Origin: Primulina eburnea
Taxonomy: Eukaryota; Streptophyta; Magnoliopsida; Lamiales; Gesneriaceae
Direction of reading: 5' to 3'
Length of the DNA: 64,000 bases
Assembly (NCBI RefSeq): GCF_022965805.1
Contig: NC_133105.1
Span: 1,612,001 to 1,676,000 of the forward strand
The translations under genes and the position numbers were made by a program. Under the pieces are notes generated by a model. It was not told the DNA's origin and did not search any database. It worked only from the letters and a program-made list of their open reading frames with translations. Shown here piece by piece: positions 12,391-25,880 of the stretch (position 1 is the stretch's first letter; every line of letters begins with the position of its first letter).

Positions 12391-13571
12391 TTTTATATAA
12401 TATGTATTAAAAAACACGTGATTCAATTTCAAAAAATAAAATAATTGAACGAATCTTTGATTCCAGATTATTTACGTGAGCGACGATCTTCAATGGGTTG
12501 TTATTTTGATTTGGAGAGTTCGAAAAGTCATCGTTACCTTTCTTTTGCTTCTTCGAACTTCCAGGAAAATCTTCGAATTGATTTTGCGTATTTTAGAGTC
12601 CAAAAGTACTTTTTGTCTCTGGAGTTTCCGGTACAGTACTTGCTTTGTCCGTTCAAGTACGCTAAATAACCTTTTTCTTCCAACAAATGATTTTTTATTA
12701 CTTTTTTGGGTAAAAATAATGTGGTATACCGTCTTTTAAATAAATGATAAATCGATATATAAACTTTTTTTAATGGTTTAATTGGATATGCTGTATTTAA
12801 AATAAGGCGCTTATCTCTACAATTTAGGAAAAATCTTTAATATTTATGGGAAAAAATAAAATGAATCCTATAAATTGTTTTATATATAGCTTTGTTCCTC
12901 TAATTGAATCTTAGTGTAATTATTATTTTTATGTACATTTAATCTCATATTGGACGAAATATTTATATAACTGGCTAAAACCGAATTCTGACGTGGAAAA
13001 TAAAATAAATGTTACAGACCAATTTACTACAGTAAGAACTATAGTAGATAATAGAAAATATTGTATACACCAACTTACATGACCAAATTGTTTTTTTCCC
13101 AACAATTAATAAAGCAACAGATATAGATATTTGAAATATAGGTGAGAGCATATAATCTATATAATATACATTATAATAAATGAGAAGTCTAGAATAATTA
13201 ATTTTAAGGTTATAATTTTAATTTTTCATAAAAAAATACCACTATAAAATTACAAATATAATTACTTTTTATTAATAAAAATATCATAAAAACCTATCAT
13301 CAAAAATAAAAACTTATTTTAATAAATTTGTTTTTTTTTTAATCTATAACTATCAAATCTAAATAAAAATATTATTTTATTATTATAGGAGACGAAGTTC
13401 GTGGGGAACATAAATATAAATTAAAAGGAACATTATTACCAGGGAAAAGACGAGGAGACATGATTATTATAAAATAAAATCACAATATTTTATTGAATTG
13501 TTTCCCAACTCAAGGACCGGAAGGGAAGGCGTTGCCTTGTTTTGCACGTCTTTTTTCTCGGCCATCCAATT

Positions 13572-16500
13572 CTATAAATTCTTCGCCTTTTCCCAAACCA
13601 TTTTCCTTTCTCCGTTGCTTTTTCTGTTTTCTGTTACGATAGGGTTTCTCCTACACCAGCCCTGGTTTTTCTTTCACAGGTACAACATTTTCTCCATTAT
13701 CTTGTCGTCTTCGTTTTTCGTGTCCCTTTTCTTCTTTACGTTTTTTTTATTATGATGGAGTCTTTCGATTTGTTGGAGTCTTTTTAGGTTCGGAATCAGC
13801 TTTGTCATCTTTTTGCTGGGTGTTTTTGCTGGTGTGAGATTTTTTAATATTCTAGTGAATCAATCATTAACCAAAAAAATAAAATTATGAAGTCTCCTTT
13901 ATGTGATAAATCTGCCAATGGGATCTGCTTTTGTCCCGTCTGGATTTGTTTCTTGTGGAATCATGCATCAGCAATTTTGGTTAAATTTGCTGTTTCTTGT
14001 TTTTTTTTCTTATCTGGGTTTTCACCAGAATGGTTGAATTGATCTGGTTCGCCGACTATTTTTACCGCCTTTCGTGGTAACCAATGTCTCGGATTGTTCT
14101 ACGATGTGTATGACTAATCCTTTCTGCGTAATTTTGTGTACTCGGGGCCCATTGGATCATTCGCAGAATCGAAAACCTGGTCTTGAAAAGCTACTTTTCA
14201 AGAGCCACTGTTTGTTGGTTCTTACGTTGTCGGTTAATTGTGTGATTAGATGTCTTAATCAGTTTTTTCTTGGTTTGGTATGTGAAAACATATTGGATTA
14301 TTTATGTCATTTTCCACCTTTTTTTCGTGGTTCCCCATTATAAAAAAGAGATTGATTAATTGTTTTGCGTTTCTTTCTTTCTTGCTTAATACTTTTTATG
14401 TTTGGGGGACGGGTGACATGATATTTACTGTTAATTCTTTGATATTTCTTAATCTGAATAAAGTTGGATAAAATTTTAGCTGTTTTTTTAATATGTTCAA
14501 AGTTTCGTGATAGGCTCTTAATGTTCTTGGAAAATTAGTTTTTGGGATTATTTTTCAAGAATTGTTATTGTATATTTTGTATCTGATATAACTAAGTCTC
14601 AGCGTCACAGCTGGCAATTGATGCAATTTTTTTTAAAAATTTAATTTCTTTAGCATGTGAATGTGAAAAAGGAGAAGTGAGGACCATCACTATGCATAGT
14701 CCATGGCAAATTTTTATTTCATGGTGATGGGTCGACCTAAAACTGTCATAGAGAGATGGCACATATTGGCTGCTTCTTGTTCTTCGTTTACCTTTTTTTG
14801 AAAAAAAATAAACGCGCTAGGCGTGCTTTTATAAGAAAAGTAGAGGAAATCATATCCAATAGGCCTACTGTGTTTTTTTAACGATTTTTAATGACCGCTC
14901 TACGCGTTCGTTCGTAAAGAAACACAAAAATCATACAAGTGAAGCGGTTCATATAAGCTTAGAGGAAATATATTTTCCATAAATAAATTATTCAAGGGAA
15001 TTGGGGATTTATTTGGTTAGTTTTCCAGTATTTTTTGGAAAAATCGGAGATCGTGGAGTACTTTTGATTATGTTTCAGGAAGGAGATGTTTTCTACCTTA
15101 AATGTCATGTTACATCAGAATTAACACTTATTTAAGTTTTAAATAAAATAAATATATTTGCTTTTTAAAATTTTATGATATAATGCATTGTTTTAGAATA
15201 TAATATTAATAATAGAATAATTTTGAAGCATAACAAAAATTAGATATAAATAATGACTGTATCGAGGAATGCGGATGTAAGTTGAAAATATGTCTTTGGG
15301 GAATAATTATAAAATAATGTGGGAAAAATATTTTCCGGAATGATAATCAAACATTGCCTTGGTTTTTCTTTGGTTTTTTTTTTTAAAATATTTGGAAGTA
15401 ATTAGTAAACAACAACTACTTGTTTGATCTGCCTTAATAAGTTTTAGGTAGTTGTGGAGTCATACCCTCATAATAAGAAGGTGAAAAGAACTTGAAATAT
15501 GAGTTTACTTCAATTCTTGACTTTATTTAGATAATTAGATTAGATTTGATATATGCTCTGCCAAAGTCATTTAAGATTCGAGAAGTTGATTTACAGATTG
15601 CTGGAGTTACATTAAAATGTTGTCCTTTTACGGGATCTTATGCAAGTCAAGAAATGAACATTAACGAAAACGGTTATTACGATTCATGTTATTGACAAAG
15701 GGCTTTCTATTATGCCGTTCAAGGAGAAAATGAAGACATACATGTGTATATTCAAGAGATAGCCATTTATATTGGAGAATTTTTATAAAACGAATTCAAT
15801 TTACTTTATCCTAGATTATTTTAGAGATTTAAAATATACTTTCTTCTTCCTTAAATTGTGTGTCTTAGTTATCACATGTTTTGGAAGGTTCCAACTTCCA
15901 CATCTTAAAAATTAAATACTCGGAGAAGCAAAATGGGATTTTTTTTTTGTTTATGATGAGACTGAAAAACCGTGGGAAAAAGCTCTCATGAAAAATAGGA
16001 GTTTCTTGTACGGTTCATTTCTTCTTTTGTTAGAAAATTTTGAACATTGATACAAAATTAACAAATAGATCTGTAAGTCAGTTGTCAATGACATAATGTA
16101 AGCAATATTATAGTCGAGCATATTCCGTCATCTTTGTGACCAAGGAGATACCGACGCAAGCATTTCTTTTATCATGTGTAATGTTCGCTCTTACATTTTG
16201 TTTCAACTACTTTCGGGCTCGGCAAAATTTGTTTTATTCCTTAAGGTTAGTTGAACATATTATCTAATAAATTGCTTTTTTCATCTGTAAAATAAGGTAG
16301 ACTTAGCATAAATATAACGCACGTTGTGAGTTTGCACCTATCAGTAGCAAGCAAGAAACTTTTAGAATATTTGCTGCAAGCATGTATTTAACTAATTTTG
16401 TTCAGTTATTTTTTAAAATCTCTTTGGCTTTAGCTTGATTTTGACAGAGATACTTGTATTTATCATCCAGAAATCTTTCTATAAATATATTGTTCTAATT

Positions 16501-17000
16501 TGTTCTTTCGGATTCAAAATGAGTAAAATATGGTTAAAATTTATAGATTCAGGGTGAAATATGATGTACACTCTCTTGGGGAAGATCATTTGCCTTATTT
16601 ACTTTCCACAACTTGTGTGAATCTGAAATTTTATTGATTTAGAAGAGAATCTAGCATAATGCCAATTTTATTTGTTGTTCGTGTTTTCGAGTGCTTGTGC
16701 TTCACAGTCAATTTGTGTTGATCGGTTCTATTTATTCAGCAATAATTCACAGATAATTAGTAGCGGTTCACATTTCAGGAAAAGGTGTTCCAGCCACATT
16801 ACATCAATCTTGTACTAAATTCTTTCAGAAAAACAATTGTGTTCCTCGTTTAAATGTGTTACTGCATTCAACTCCTATATGGACTGCTCCTCCCGCTCGC
16901 CTTGCATCAGTGACAAAAAGGCCATTGATAAAACAATCTGATAAAAGAGAATTCAGAACTCATTTTCTGCCAACTCCAGTTGGAAGTGTATAAAAACCTG
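13572..17000 (+). promoter_or_regulatory. probable promoter, 5'UTR and leader intron of the TPP gene
   Basis: A TATA-like box (CTATAAAT) starts at 13572 in a pyrimidine-rich leader region. The leader contains TTTCACAG followed by GTACAA at 13680, a plausible splice donor. A plausible acceptor (CATTTCAG) ends at 16778, giving a leader intron of about 3.1 kb. The final leader exon (16779-17000) holds two overlapping short upstream frames, 16854-16913 and 16879-16941. Both ends of the intron are inferred by eye and no cDNA was consulted. No coding domain was found in 13700-16770. Confidence 0.5.
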
Positions 17001-19211
17001 ATGGATTTGAAGTCGTCAAAAGTGTCTCCTGTTCTTGCGGATCCTACACCAGTGAACAAATCGAGGCTGGGGATCCATTCCAGTCTCTTACCATCATTCT
17101 CGAATAGTATTTCTGCAGTTCCAAGAAAAAAGCCTGGAAAGCTAGACGATGTTCGATCTAACGGCTGGCTCGATGCAATGATATCTTCATCCCCTCCTCG
17201 TAAAAAGGCTGTCAAGGATTTCAACAGTTTATCGGACGAAACGGATATTGCTTACCTGTCTTGGATGGTTAGTTTCTTATTCTTCTAAATTAATGATGCA
17301 GTGATTGGTTATCTAATTATTTATCATTTCAGAATCTTTATCGATACAATTTACCGCGTTCTTTTCTTCTGGCAGATTAGATATCCATCGGCTCTCAACT
17401 CCTTCCAACTAATCATGGATGTTGCGAGGAATAGGAAATTAGTGATATTCTTGGACTATGATGGAACTCTTTCCCCCATTGTGGACGACCCTGATCTGGC
17501 TTTTATGTCTGGCGAAGTAGAAGTTCTCAGCTTTCAAACATTGCTATCTTAAACAATTTCTGTTTATTTTCTTATATCAATTAAAACAATCTTATTTTTC
17601 AGATGCGTCTTGCTGTAAAAAATGCAGCAAATCATTTTCCAACAGCCATCATCAGTGGAAGAAGCCGGAATAAGGTTCGTATATGCAGAAATTACTCTGT
17701 ACAAGCGGTTGTAATTTCATAGTTTTAGTCCTATATATGTTTCATAGTTCACGCTAGTGCAGCTATTGATTCAAGATATAACACTAATTCAAATGTTTTC
17801 CCAGGTTTATGAATTAGTAGGACTTAAAGAACTCTATTACGCCGGTAGTCATGGCATGGACATCATGCTCCCAGGCAAAGACACAGTGTCTGGAAACGAT
17901 TTAAACTGTGTCAAGGGTACTGATATAGAGGTTTGAATTTGATAGCCCTCACTCCCACTGCTCGTTTTTTCCTTGTTCTATGACATGCTACCTATACATC
18001 TTCTCAATTCACACGTTCTACAGGGAAAGGAGGTGAATCTGTTCCAGCCCGCGAGTGAATTTTTACCCATGATCAATGAGGTAAATCGTGCTTTGCCTAA
18101 TTAACAACGCTATGTTAAAAAATAGTAATGTTTCGATCAATGAATAATTATGTCACATGTTTTTCATTTGTCTATTTTCCAGGTTTATACCGCCCTTGTT
18201 GAGATTACAAAAGATATTAAAGGTTCAAAAGTGGAGAACCATAAATTTTGCGTCTCTGTACATTATCGTAACGTAGATGAAAATGTAGGCATTCGTTTGA
18301 TCCCGCTTTCTTCATGTTATAGAATTTTATCACTCCGGGAATTGTTAGACTATTTTGTGCTAAAATTATTTTCTTGAGTTTGACCTTGCAGAGTTGGCCT
18401 GTAATTGCACAGTATGTTCATGACATTATGAAGGAACATCCTCGATTAAGACTAACACATGGACGAAAGGTATTTTACGTCCCAACCTTATATAACTATT
18501 TTGGAGTGTAAATCTTACTTACAAAATTCGTTAAATTGGCCCCTCTCTTGGCAAATTTTTTTATTAAAAAATGTTATTTTTATTTTCTGCTCTGATAGGT
18601 ATTAGAGGTTCGACCGGGGATCGAGTGGGATAAAGGAAAAGCAGTCGAATTTCTTCTGAAATCGTTAGGTTGGTAACACTTCAAAATGGGTTATAACAAA
18701 ATTGTGATTGTGATGATTCACAAATTTACTTGAAAATTTCTTACAGGATTTAGTAATCATAGAGATGTGCTTCCTATATATATTGGAGATGACAGAACCG
18801 ACGAAGATGCTTTCAAGGTACCATTTGACGTATAACCGCTGACCGAGATTCGAGACTGATTTAATTCTATGGTTTACTTATTAGGTACTGAGGAAGGAAT
18901 ATCGAGGACACGGGATTCTTGTGTCTGCTGTCCCTAAAGAAAGCAACGCTTTCTTCTCTCTGAGGGACCCTTCAGAGGTGAGATTTATCTGTATCTTTAC
19001 CAACAATTTTTTTATGTTCAGGCAATTGCAAAAATCTTATGATCTCATGCTTAAATCTCACCTTGTAAGGTTTAGATTAATATCTTTACCCGTGTCTTAT
19101 AGTGCATATGTTGATCAAAAATTTGAGGGGCAAACTCATGTAACTACATGAATGCAGGTTCAATATTTCCTCGAATCCCTCGTCAAAACGGTGCAACAAG
19201 ATGATGCATAG
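17001..19211 (+). CDS. TPP: trehalose-6-phosphate phosphatase (11 exons)
   Basis: The enzyme dephosphorylates trehalose-6-phosphate, a plant sugar-status signal. Exons: 17001-17267, 17376-17516, 17603-17674, 17805-17930, 18024-18080, 18183-18284, 18392-18469, 18599-18668, 18747-18817, 18885-18977, 19158-19211. All join in phase to 376 residues, normal for plant TPPs. The start [19 protein letters not shown] is typical of the family. HAD phosphatase motifs are visible: LDYDGTLSP (nucleophile Asp), IISGRSR, and [10 protein letters not shown], with WDKGKAVEF in between. The N-terminal LGIHSSLLP and [11 protein letters not shown] stretches are plant-specific. The HAD-only layout without a synthase domain separates it from class II TPS proteins. 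The gene is convergent with the monooxygenase; the stops lie 425 bp apart. Upstream frames in the leader could modulate translation (inference). Confidence 0.96.
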
Positions 19212-19635
19212 AGAAACTCTGAGAGGAGTGTAGAGCCATCTTCGTATGATACATGTTTAGTGCATCTATCTTCGAAGTTTTTCCATTTATGTGACCAATG
19301 CTTATGTCACATAGATTAGGCTTTTGGTAGTTTTTTTAACTTATTATTCTAAAACAGGTTGATTATATGGAATTTTCTCTCGCTTACTGTAAAAAGCTTT
19401 CTTGGACTAATTATGGCTATGTATTTATATTGCAATGCGTTTATATTCAAGCTAAATTACAATATTTTTCTTTCTAATAACCCAAATGGGATGTCCAAAT
19501 CAGGAATACGCAAATTGGTTTGATTTTTTTTCGACAAAGAAAGTACACATTGTATAGCTCCTAACCCACGATTATGAAAGACGTGGTTTGAGTCCTTATG
19601 TAAATCGTAGTGAAAAAATGATTTAGTAGATGAGG

Positions 19636-22600
19636 CTACAAAGAGATCTTGTCATTGGAAATGTATTTTTCGAAGTCCAGATGAGCCAGGGAGATCAAAT
19701 CTTCGTCTTCCCACTCGTCGCGGTATGTCTCTGGTGCACTTCTCTTTTTCCTGCTAGCCACCAAATACATTGGCTTTCTCCATTCTTCGGTTGGAGGAGA
19801 GCCACTCTGGCCAGCTAACCAGTCATTATACTCGAACTACAATCAAGAATTGGTATGTTACAAGGGGCACAGAGGAAGGACATTGATATTCCAGACTTGT
19901 GATACAATGGTTTGCTATATTAATAAAATCTTCAACCATAAAGCGCGGTGAGTTGAACATAGCTTAGTTCTGATACCGGAAAGAATTTCAAAATGGAGAA
20001 TACAAGCAAGCAACTTATTTGAAAAGATCATAGGTATCAAAAGCGAATTTGATTTGTACCATTTGACACTAATATTCCCAGGTACAGCACAGATACAGAA
20101 TAAAACACAAACTGCAAAGAAACAAGATACTCAAGCAAACTAGAGCGAGAACATAACCTTTAAAGAAGAGTTGATCTAAAGAGTATCTCACCTAATATCA
20201 TGGTAAAGAGAATAAAATCTGAAGTAATAAATTATTTTTGGATGAATCCATTAGGTGCATGAGTATTACCTGAAGGTCGCCGACTCTATGAGTGAACCGC
20301 TTAGCAATGCCAGATGCTTCCATTGATGAGTAAAAACCTTCAACATCAGCCATCATTTCATTTATTGTTGGGAGGGGAATTTGACCGGATAAAACTCCAG
20401 CTAACCACTTGCATTGGTATTCAAACATGGGGAAAGGTACAACCTGGATCCAATTTAACACTAGGTGGTTCTAATTCGATTTTAAAATTGTCACAATACA
20501 TAAATCTATAAAACTAGGATAGTGTAAGATATTATCAAAACCTTCCATGGCAAGCCAACAAATGAAATCCATGGGGCTAAGGCTGGTGGAAAAATGTGCT
20601 TGTACAGTGGACCGACACGATTGTCGTCCACAGTCACAACTCCGTTTGTTTCAAGAAATGGGAAGTGATACTTGTACCTGGAAAAAAAAAACAAAAACTG
20701 GTTAAAACAAACCTTTCTCCATTTCAGTTTAGCATAAGAATATCTTTTCTCATTTTCATGTCCACCCTGTGCAGTGAAGGATAACATCGGCACACACTTC
20801 TTTTCCATCTTCAAAAGCCACAGTACCATCTTTACAGACATAGCTGATCTGCAACATTTGATATGACAAAGTTATCTGGTAATTTGAAGACATACCACAT
20901 GAATTCAAGTCTCTTGTTACACATACTAGTGGCCCGTGGGACACATTGATTGTACCATTGAATGGAGCCAAATATTTTCATGACCCGAGAGTTTTCCAAG
21001 TTCTTCAATTTGGACTGATCTGGATGCAATGTGAACTTCTTTAGCCACTTCAGCAATATCTCTGGAGATATCATTAGCACTTGCAGCACTCCCAATCAGT
21101 ACCACAATCTGCGAAATAACCAGAAAAATGAAACCCACTTTCTTCCCGCAAAATACCGCACAGACAATCATATTTAGCCTCTGATCTTTGCCCTAAAAAC
21201 AGACTGGGTGACATTTCAAATTTGAGCAGGTCTTTGTCACCACCATCCGTCAAAATTTGGCGGCCATCCTAGAAGTTTGACGGCAGAATAATCTAATTTT
21301 TTGTCCCTAATTATTACTCTAAAAACAGATTGGTTACCAATGTTTAGGGCTTAATAGAATTGGTCCCTCAGCATTTTGAGTTTGAACAGTTATGGTCCCA
21401 AGGGTCAATTTTTTGACAGAATCGTAACAGGCCAAACTCTATGCGTTGCTTAAAGTTCATGAAATTCCAAAACAAACGCTGTGTGTTCATGAACAGGTAG
21501 AGCCCTTTCCATTACATCCTCTACCTGACTCTTTTAAAACTCACAGGACTTTCTGTCATTTTCTGTAAATTTCGTGGACCAACAACACATTCAAATCATC
21601 AAATTCACAGTTCGCTCAACCTTTTCTTAATCTAGATTAAGGTAAGAATCTTCCAGTCATTCACTTGAATTAAGCGTGGCTGACAGGCTTCATCTATCTT
21701 AAAGTAATGGAAGGGAGGTCATGAAAATAGTACATGCAAGTATGTTAAAAATTAAAGTAATGCACTTGGCACATACTTGATTGCGATAGGGCTCGGGAAC
21801 ACGATAATTGTGGCTATGAATTTGTTTCCCTGGCCACTCATCAATCCCTGAATGTTTTAAAATGTGACTGACAATCAAAATTCCAAGCTGAACTAAAAAA
21901 ATTAAAGCATTTCGAAAACTAAATAAGAATTCTGAAACCACAATTTTATATTCAAAAGCTTGTTCCAGGTTCAAATACAAAGTTGAACACCCGTGACTGT
22001 AATTACTCGTGACTAGCAACCAAACATACAAGAGTTCTAGCCCCCCACCAGCATGTACCAAAACTAAGAGTTTCAAAACCTGTGTAGGATGCATACAAAG
22101 TCTTCAATTTAACTTGTACAAAAGCAGATTCCTGAATTTTTACTAAGTTACTCAGAACTCTGAAAACAAGAACATTAATCAAATTAACAACAATCAAGCA
22201 AGTGCATATACCGGAAGAACATAATCATCATCCAATATTTTATCTTGCGCTAAACGAAACTACCTGGTATTTCAGCAATCCGAGGCTCCGTATAATGTCC
22301 GTTGCAAACTACCACAGCATCATAAACTTTATCCTCTTCACGACTATCACCAAATTCATTTCTCTCTCTTGATCTCACCATCCATTTGTGATCTTCCATC
22401 ATCCTCACATGACATACCTCACACCCAAACCTTACCAAGTCCCGCAACCCAAACTCATCCGCGAAATCCTTCAAATACTCCAACACCTCCGCGTGTCCCG
22501 GAAACCTCCGAGCATCCCTCCCAGGTTTTTGGCTAGCGGAAAACGGGAAGGCCCTGAAACCCATTACTTCCCGGGGAAGATTCGTGCGGAGGGATGCATA

Positions 22601-22855
22601 GAGGCTGGATTGAACGATTTGTCGCATCGGATCGAGTCCCATAAGGTCGGACTCGCTCTCGGGAGTGTAGGCCCACGTGCCGCCGAGTTGTGTGTCCCGC
22701 TCGTAAACCACGACGCTATGGCCTTGGTGCACAAGCTCCCGGGCCGCAGCGAGACCGGCAGCGCCAGCGCCAATCACAGCGACTGTTCTGGAGGCGATCA
22801 CTGGCATTGCCTGGAGGGAGAACTGAACCGTCGCGGTGGGGCTGTTTATTGTCAT
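19636..22855 (-). CDS. flavin-containing monooxygenase, FMO GS-OX-like (7 exons)
   Basis: A class B flavoprotein monooxygenase that uses FAD and NADPH; Arabidopsis relatives S-oxygenate methylthioalkyl glucosinolates, but many GS-OX-like members have other or unknown substrates. Exons: 22264-22855, 21777-21847, 20956-21108, 20766-20848, 20542-20677, 20270-20443, 19636-19836, joining in phase to 469 residues. Near the N-terminus is the FAD-binding Rossmann motif VIGAGAAGLAAARELV. The FMO identifying motif reads WPGKQIHSHNY, with W in the usual F position. The NADPH-binding motif is degenerate (VVLIGSAASANDISRDIA: G-x-A instead of G-x-G or G-x-S), as in several plant GS-OX-like proteins. C-terminal FEYNDWLAGQSG is typical. 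It is convergent with TPP. A GS-OX role cannot be assigned from sequence alone. Confidence 0.93.
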
Positions 22856-23485
22856 GAGCTGCTACTTTTACCCGATAGATTGATGAAATTAGACAAGAAA
22901 GTTAAATACTTTATTCACTCCATTGATTATTTACGGTCACTCAATTGGTGATGATCTACTACAGCACTTTCTTCTCAATGATCATATCCATTCTCTTTGT
23001 CCACTCTTATCTTAACGAACCATATATATATATGTATGGGATACCATTTTCTTATGTACAACTTTTCCGGTGGTTGATTTATCAAAAAAAAATCCAATCA
23101 TTGTTGCATATAACAAAAAATTTATTTAATTTGATTGGCGTTCTTAGGACTCTAAAAGTCAGTGATATTGGTATTGTATAACTTAGGGTGACATCCAAAC
23201 AAATGAGATTTTGGATTGAAATTCTACTTGAAGTTAAATTACAAATTTTTACATATTATTAGAAAAATCTCAAGATTTTATAAATGGACACAAACGGCAA
23301 GCATATGATATTTATGAAGTCACGAATTTTTACAATGATATATAATTGTCGACTTTAATATAAATCATTTTAGATTTATGTATGTATTTTAAGAAAAAAA
23401 AACTTCGTATAAATGAAGATATCTACCAACTTATAAGTTCATGATTTTCCAAGTATTTCCAATAGTTATGGTACATTTATAAGCA
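22856..23485. other. divergent spacer between monooxygenase and Helitron-like element
   Basis: Presumed promoter side of the monooxygenase gene. AT-rich; no gene seen. Confidence 0.5.
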
Positions 23486-23764
23486 CTAGCAAGAAGCACG
23501 TGCGATGCACGTAAATATTAATTATTTAATAAAAATTAAAATTTGATTTTTTTTAAAAATAATTTGATTCATTTTTTTATTTATATTGATTTAGTCTTTT
23601 GTCATATTAGACGAATAAATTAATTAAGAACTTATATACTTTACTTTCAAAATTGTTTCTCAAATTGAAATTCAAGTCGTTAATTTTATGTTATATAATA
23701 AATTATAATTAGCATAATATATAGAATGAATTGAACTGAAAGAAATTTTGAAAATATATATATC

Positions 23765-23826
23765 TAAGAACCACATATAAGGTATAATAACCTAAAGAAC
23801 CACGTATAAGGTATAATAACCTAAAA
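23765..23826. repeat. tandem repeat, two units of about 31 bp
   Basis: The unit CCTAAAGAACCACGTATAAG and its sequel GTATAATAA are present twice with one or two differences. Confidence 0.85.
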
Positions 23827-24157
23827 ATCAACCAGATTATGGATTTCATAAATGCATAAATCATAATTTATATAAGTGAAGCACACTAAGGACAAATAAT
23901 TGTCAATTTAAAATATTTATGACTAACTCGTCAAAATATTATCAAAACTAATGAAATAATAATAATTGATAATAAAATATAACCTATAATACTCAAAATT
24001 TGCTTTTAAAATTTGTTTTCAATCATTTTTACACGGTTGAAAGATTTTCTCAAACGGTTATAAATACTAACCACGTGAAAAATGTGAAAGACGGTTCAAT
24101 ATTTCTAATGATATTTTCAACCAGTTGACAATCTAAACAACAAGATATAGTTTGAAG

Positions 24158-24337
24158 AGTTAGTCTCATGTGAGACCGTCTCACGGATCTTAATTCGTGA
24201 GACGGGTCAACCCTACCCATATTCAAATAAAAAGTAATATTCTTAGCATAAAAAGTAATATTTTTTCATGGATGATCCAAATAAGGGATCCGTCTCACAA
24301 ATACGACCCGTGAGACCGTTTCATACAAGTTTTTGCC
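24158..24337 (-). mobile_element. MITE family 1, copy B (reverse)
   Basis: About 180 bp with ends GTGAGACCGTCTCAC and CGTGAGACCGTTTCA. The interior (TTTTTTCATGGATGATCC) is the reverse complement of copy A. It is the best preserved copy in the window and lies inside the Helitron-like segment. Confidence 0.85.
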
Positions 24338-25269
24338 TAGTTTGAAATGTAAAAACTTGTGAATAGTAAAGACACGGGAATTTTATGGATGTAAAACACT
24401 CACACGTCACTCCTTCCTCTGTAAAAAGGATTCCAATAAAAGACTTTGTCTTATATATATATATAAATATATATATTTATAAGTGCGACTAAAATATTTA
24501 AACTTCTTATTATAGCTAACTATTTTAATTTTTCTATCAGATTCGTATTTTATGATATTATTAGTATATTAAAATTCATAATTATTGATATAAATTCTAA
24601 TAAATAATTTATTAAATTCTTTACTTTCAATTCTTAGTTAAAAAATAATAAAATATATTAGTATTAAATTTCATATTATTATATTATTATATACTTATCA
24701 TGTAATTGTACTATTGCATATATAATTATTTTTTTCTTATATCTTCATGTGATACTATAATTTATTACTTAATTAGAAACTACACGAAAATATAATTACA
24801 AAATTGCATTAAAATAATAAAATAACATGTAGAAAGAAAATTAAAAGGATAAAATATTTAAACTTAGTATAAAGATGGATTATTTGAGAAAGTTAATTTA
24901 GGAATTACATTTTATTCTTGAAGTGATATAAATTATTACAATCAATGTATATTGTAGTGATAATTCTTTAGCAATTGTTAGACTATTAATTATATATGAT
25001 GTGGAATAATTAGGCTACTAATTAATTATATATTAGGTGGAATAAATAAAAAAAATTGATATTTTTTTTTTACACTTACAACAATTAGAAATTTACAAAT
25101 ATATCTTTATTGAATTTTTGGATTTGTATTGATGAGGATGTCATTTTTATTTTTTGACAATTGAAAAAATTGTCAATTATCTACACTTACGTAGGTTTAT
25201 AGATAAAAAAATATATTTTTATTATCAAACATATATTCATTTTTAATGCATAGATTTCCCATAAATTAT

Positions 25270-25880
25270 GTAGAAAATTTCCATGCAATTAATCTAACAA
25301 CACACAATTTAAGGGGATGGTAGAAAATTTACAATGAAAAACTTTGTTATTATTTTTACACTTTTATAAGTATAATAGTTAAATATATATTCTTTTAATA
25401 TTTTTAATGATTTTTTAAAATTAAAAAAAACTATTGTTTTAATATTTTTTCTAAGAATTATGTATCAAGAAAATATTATTTCTCTAATATATTTTTATTA
25501 TAAAATATTTATTCAATTTTTATGTAACATTATTTTCAAAGATTCTTATGTTGCAATTTTTTATTAAAAAATAAAAACACTATTTTAATCCTTATGTATT
25601 TAATAATTGTGTAATTTTCATGCAATTAATCTGACAATACACAATTTATGAGAATAGTAGAAAATTTACAAGGAAAATTTTGTTATTCTTTTTGTACTTT
25701 TATAAGTATAATAGTTAAATATATATTCTTTTTAATATTTTTTGTAAGAATTATGTATGAAGAAAATATTATTTTTCTAATATATTTTTTATTATCGAAT
25801 ATCGATTCAATTTTTATGTAATATTATTTTCAAAATTTCTTATTTTACAATTTTCTATTAAAAAAATAAAAACACTATGA
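25270..25880. repeat. tandemly duplicated unit of about 300 bp
   Basis: Both units contain CATGCAATTAATCT, TAGAAAATTTACAA, TTTTATAAGTATAATAGTTA and a poly-A-rich end ATAAAAACACTAT. The first runs about 25270-25595, the second about 25605-25880. A third, partial unit follows at about 26003-26098 and includes the Helitron-like 5' terminus. Confidence 0.8.

Larger units (their letters stand above)
7905..13500. other. AT-rich intergenic region, no genes seen
   Basis: About 5.6 kb with very low GC. It contains the transaldolase promoter side, TTA and TA microsatellites, a duplicated block near 9.2-9.6 kb, short tandem duplications (about 8908-8952 and 11911-11958), a TAA run near 11632-11658 and one MITE. 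Open frames here are short, have no recognisable domains and look like chance. Confidence 0.7.

Noticed and set aside
12445..12739. two overlapping frames of 74 and 87 codons
   Set aside because: They overlap in different phases, have no recognisable domain and lie in AT-rich spacer.
14074..14343. 89-codon frame upstream of TPP
   Set aside because: Falls in the presumed leader intron; no homology recognised.
22388..22951. 187-codon frame opposite the monooxygenase first exon
   Set aside because: Antisense shadow of a GC-richer exon whose real product is clear on the minus strand.
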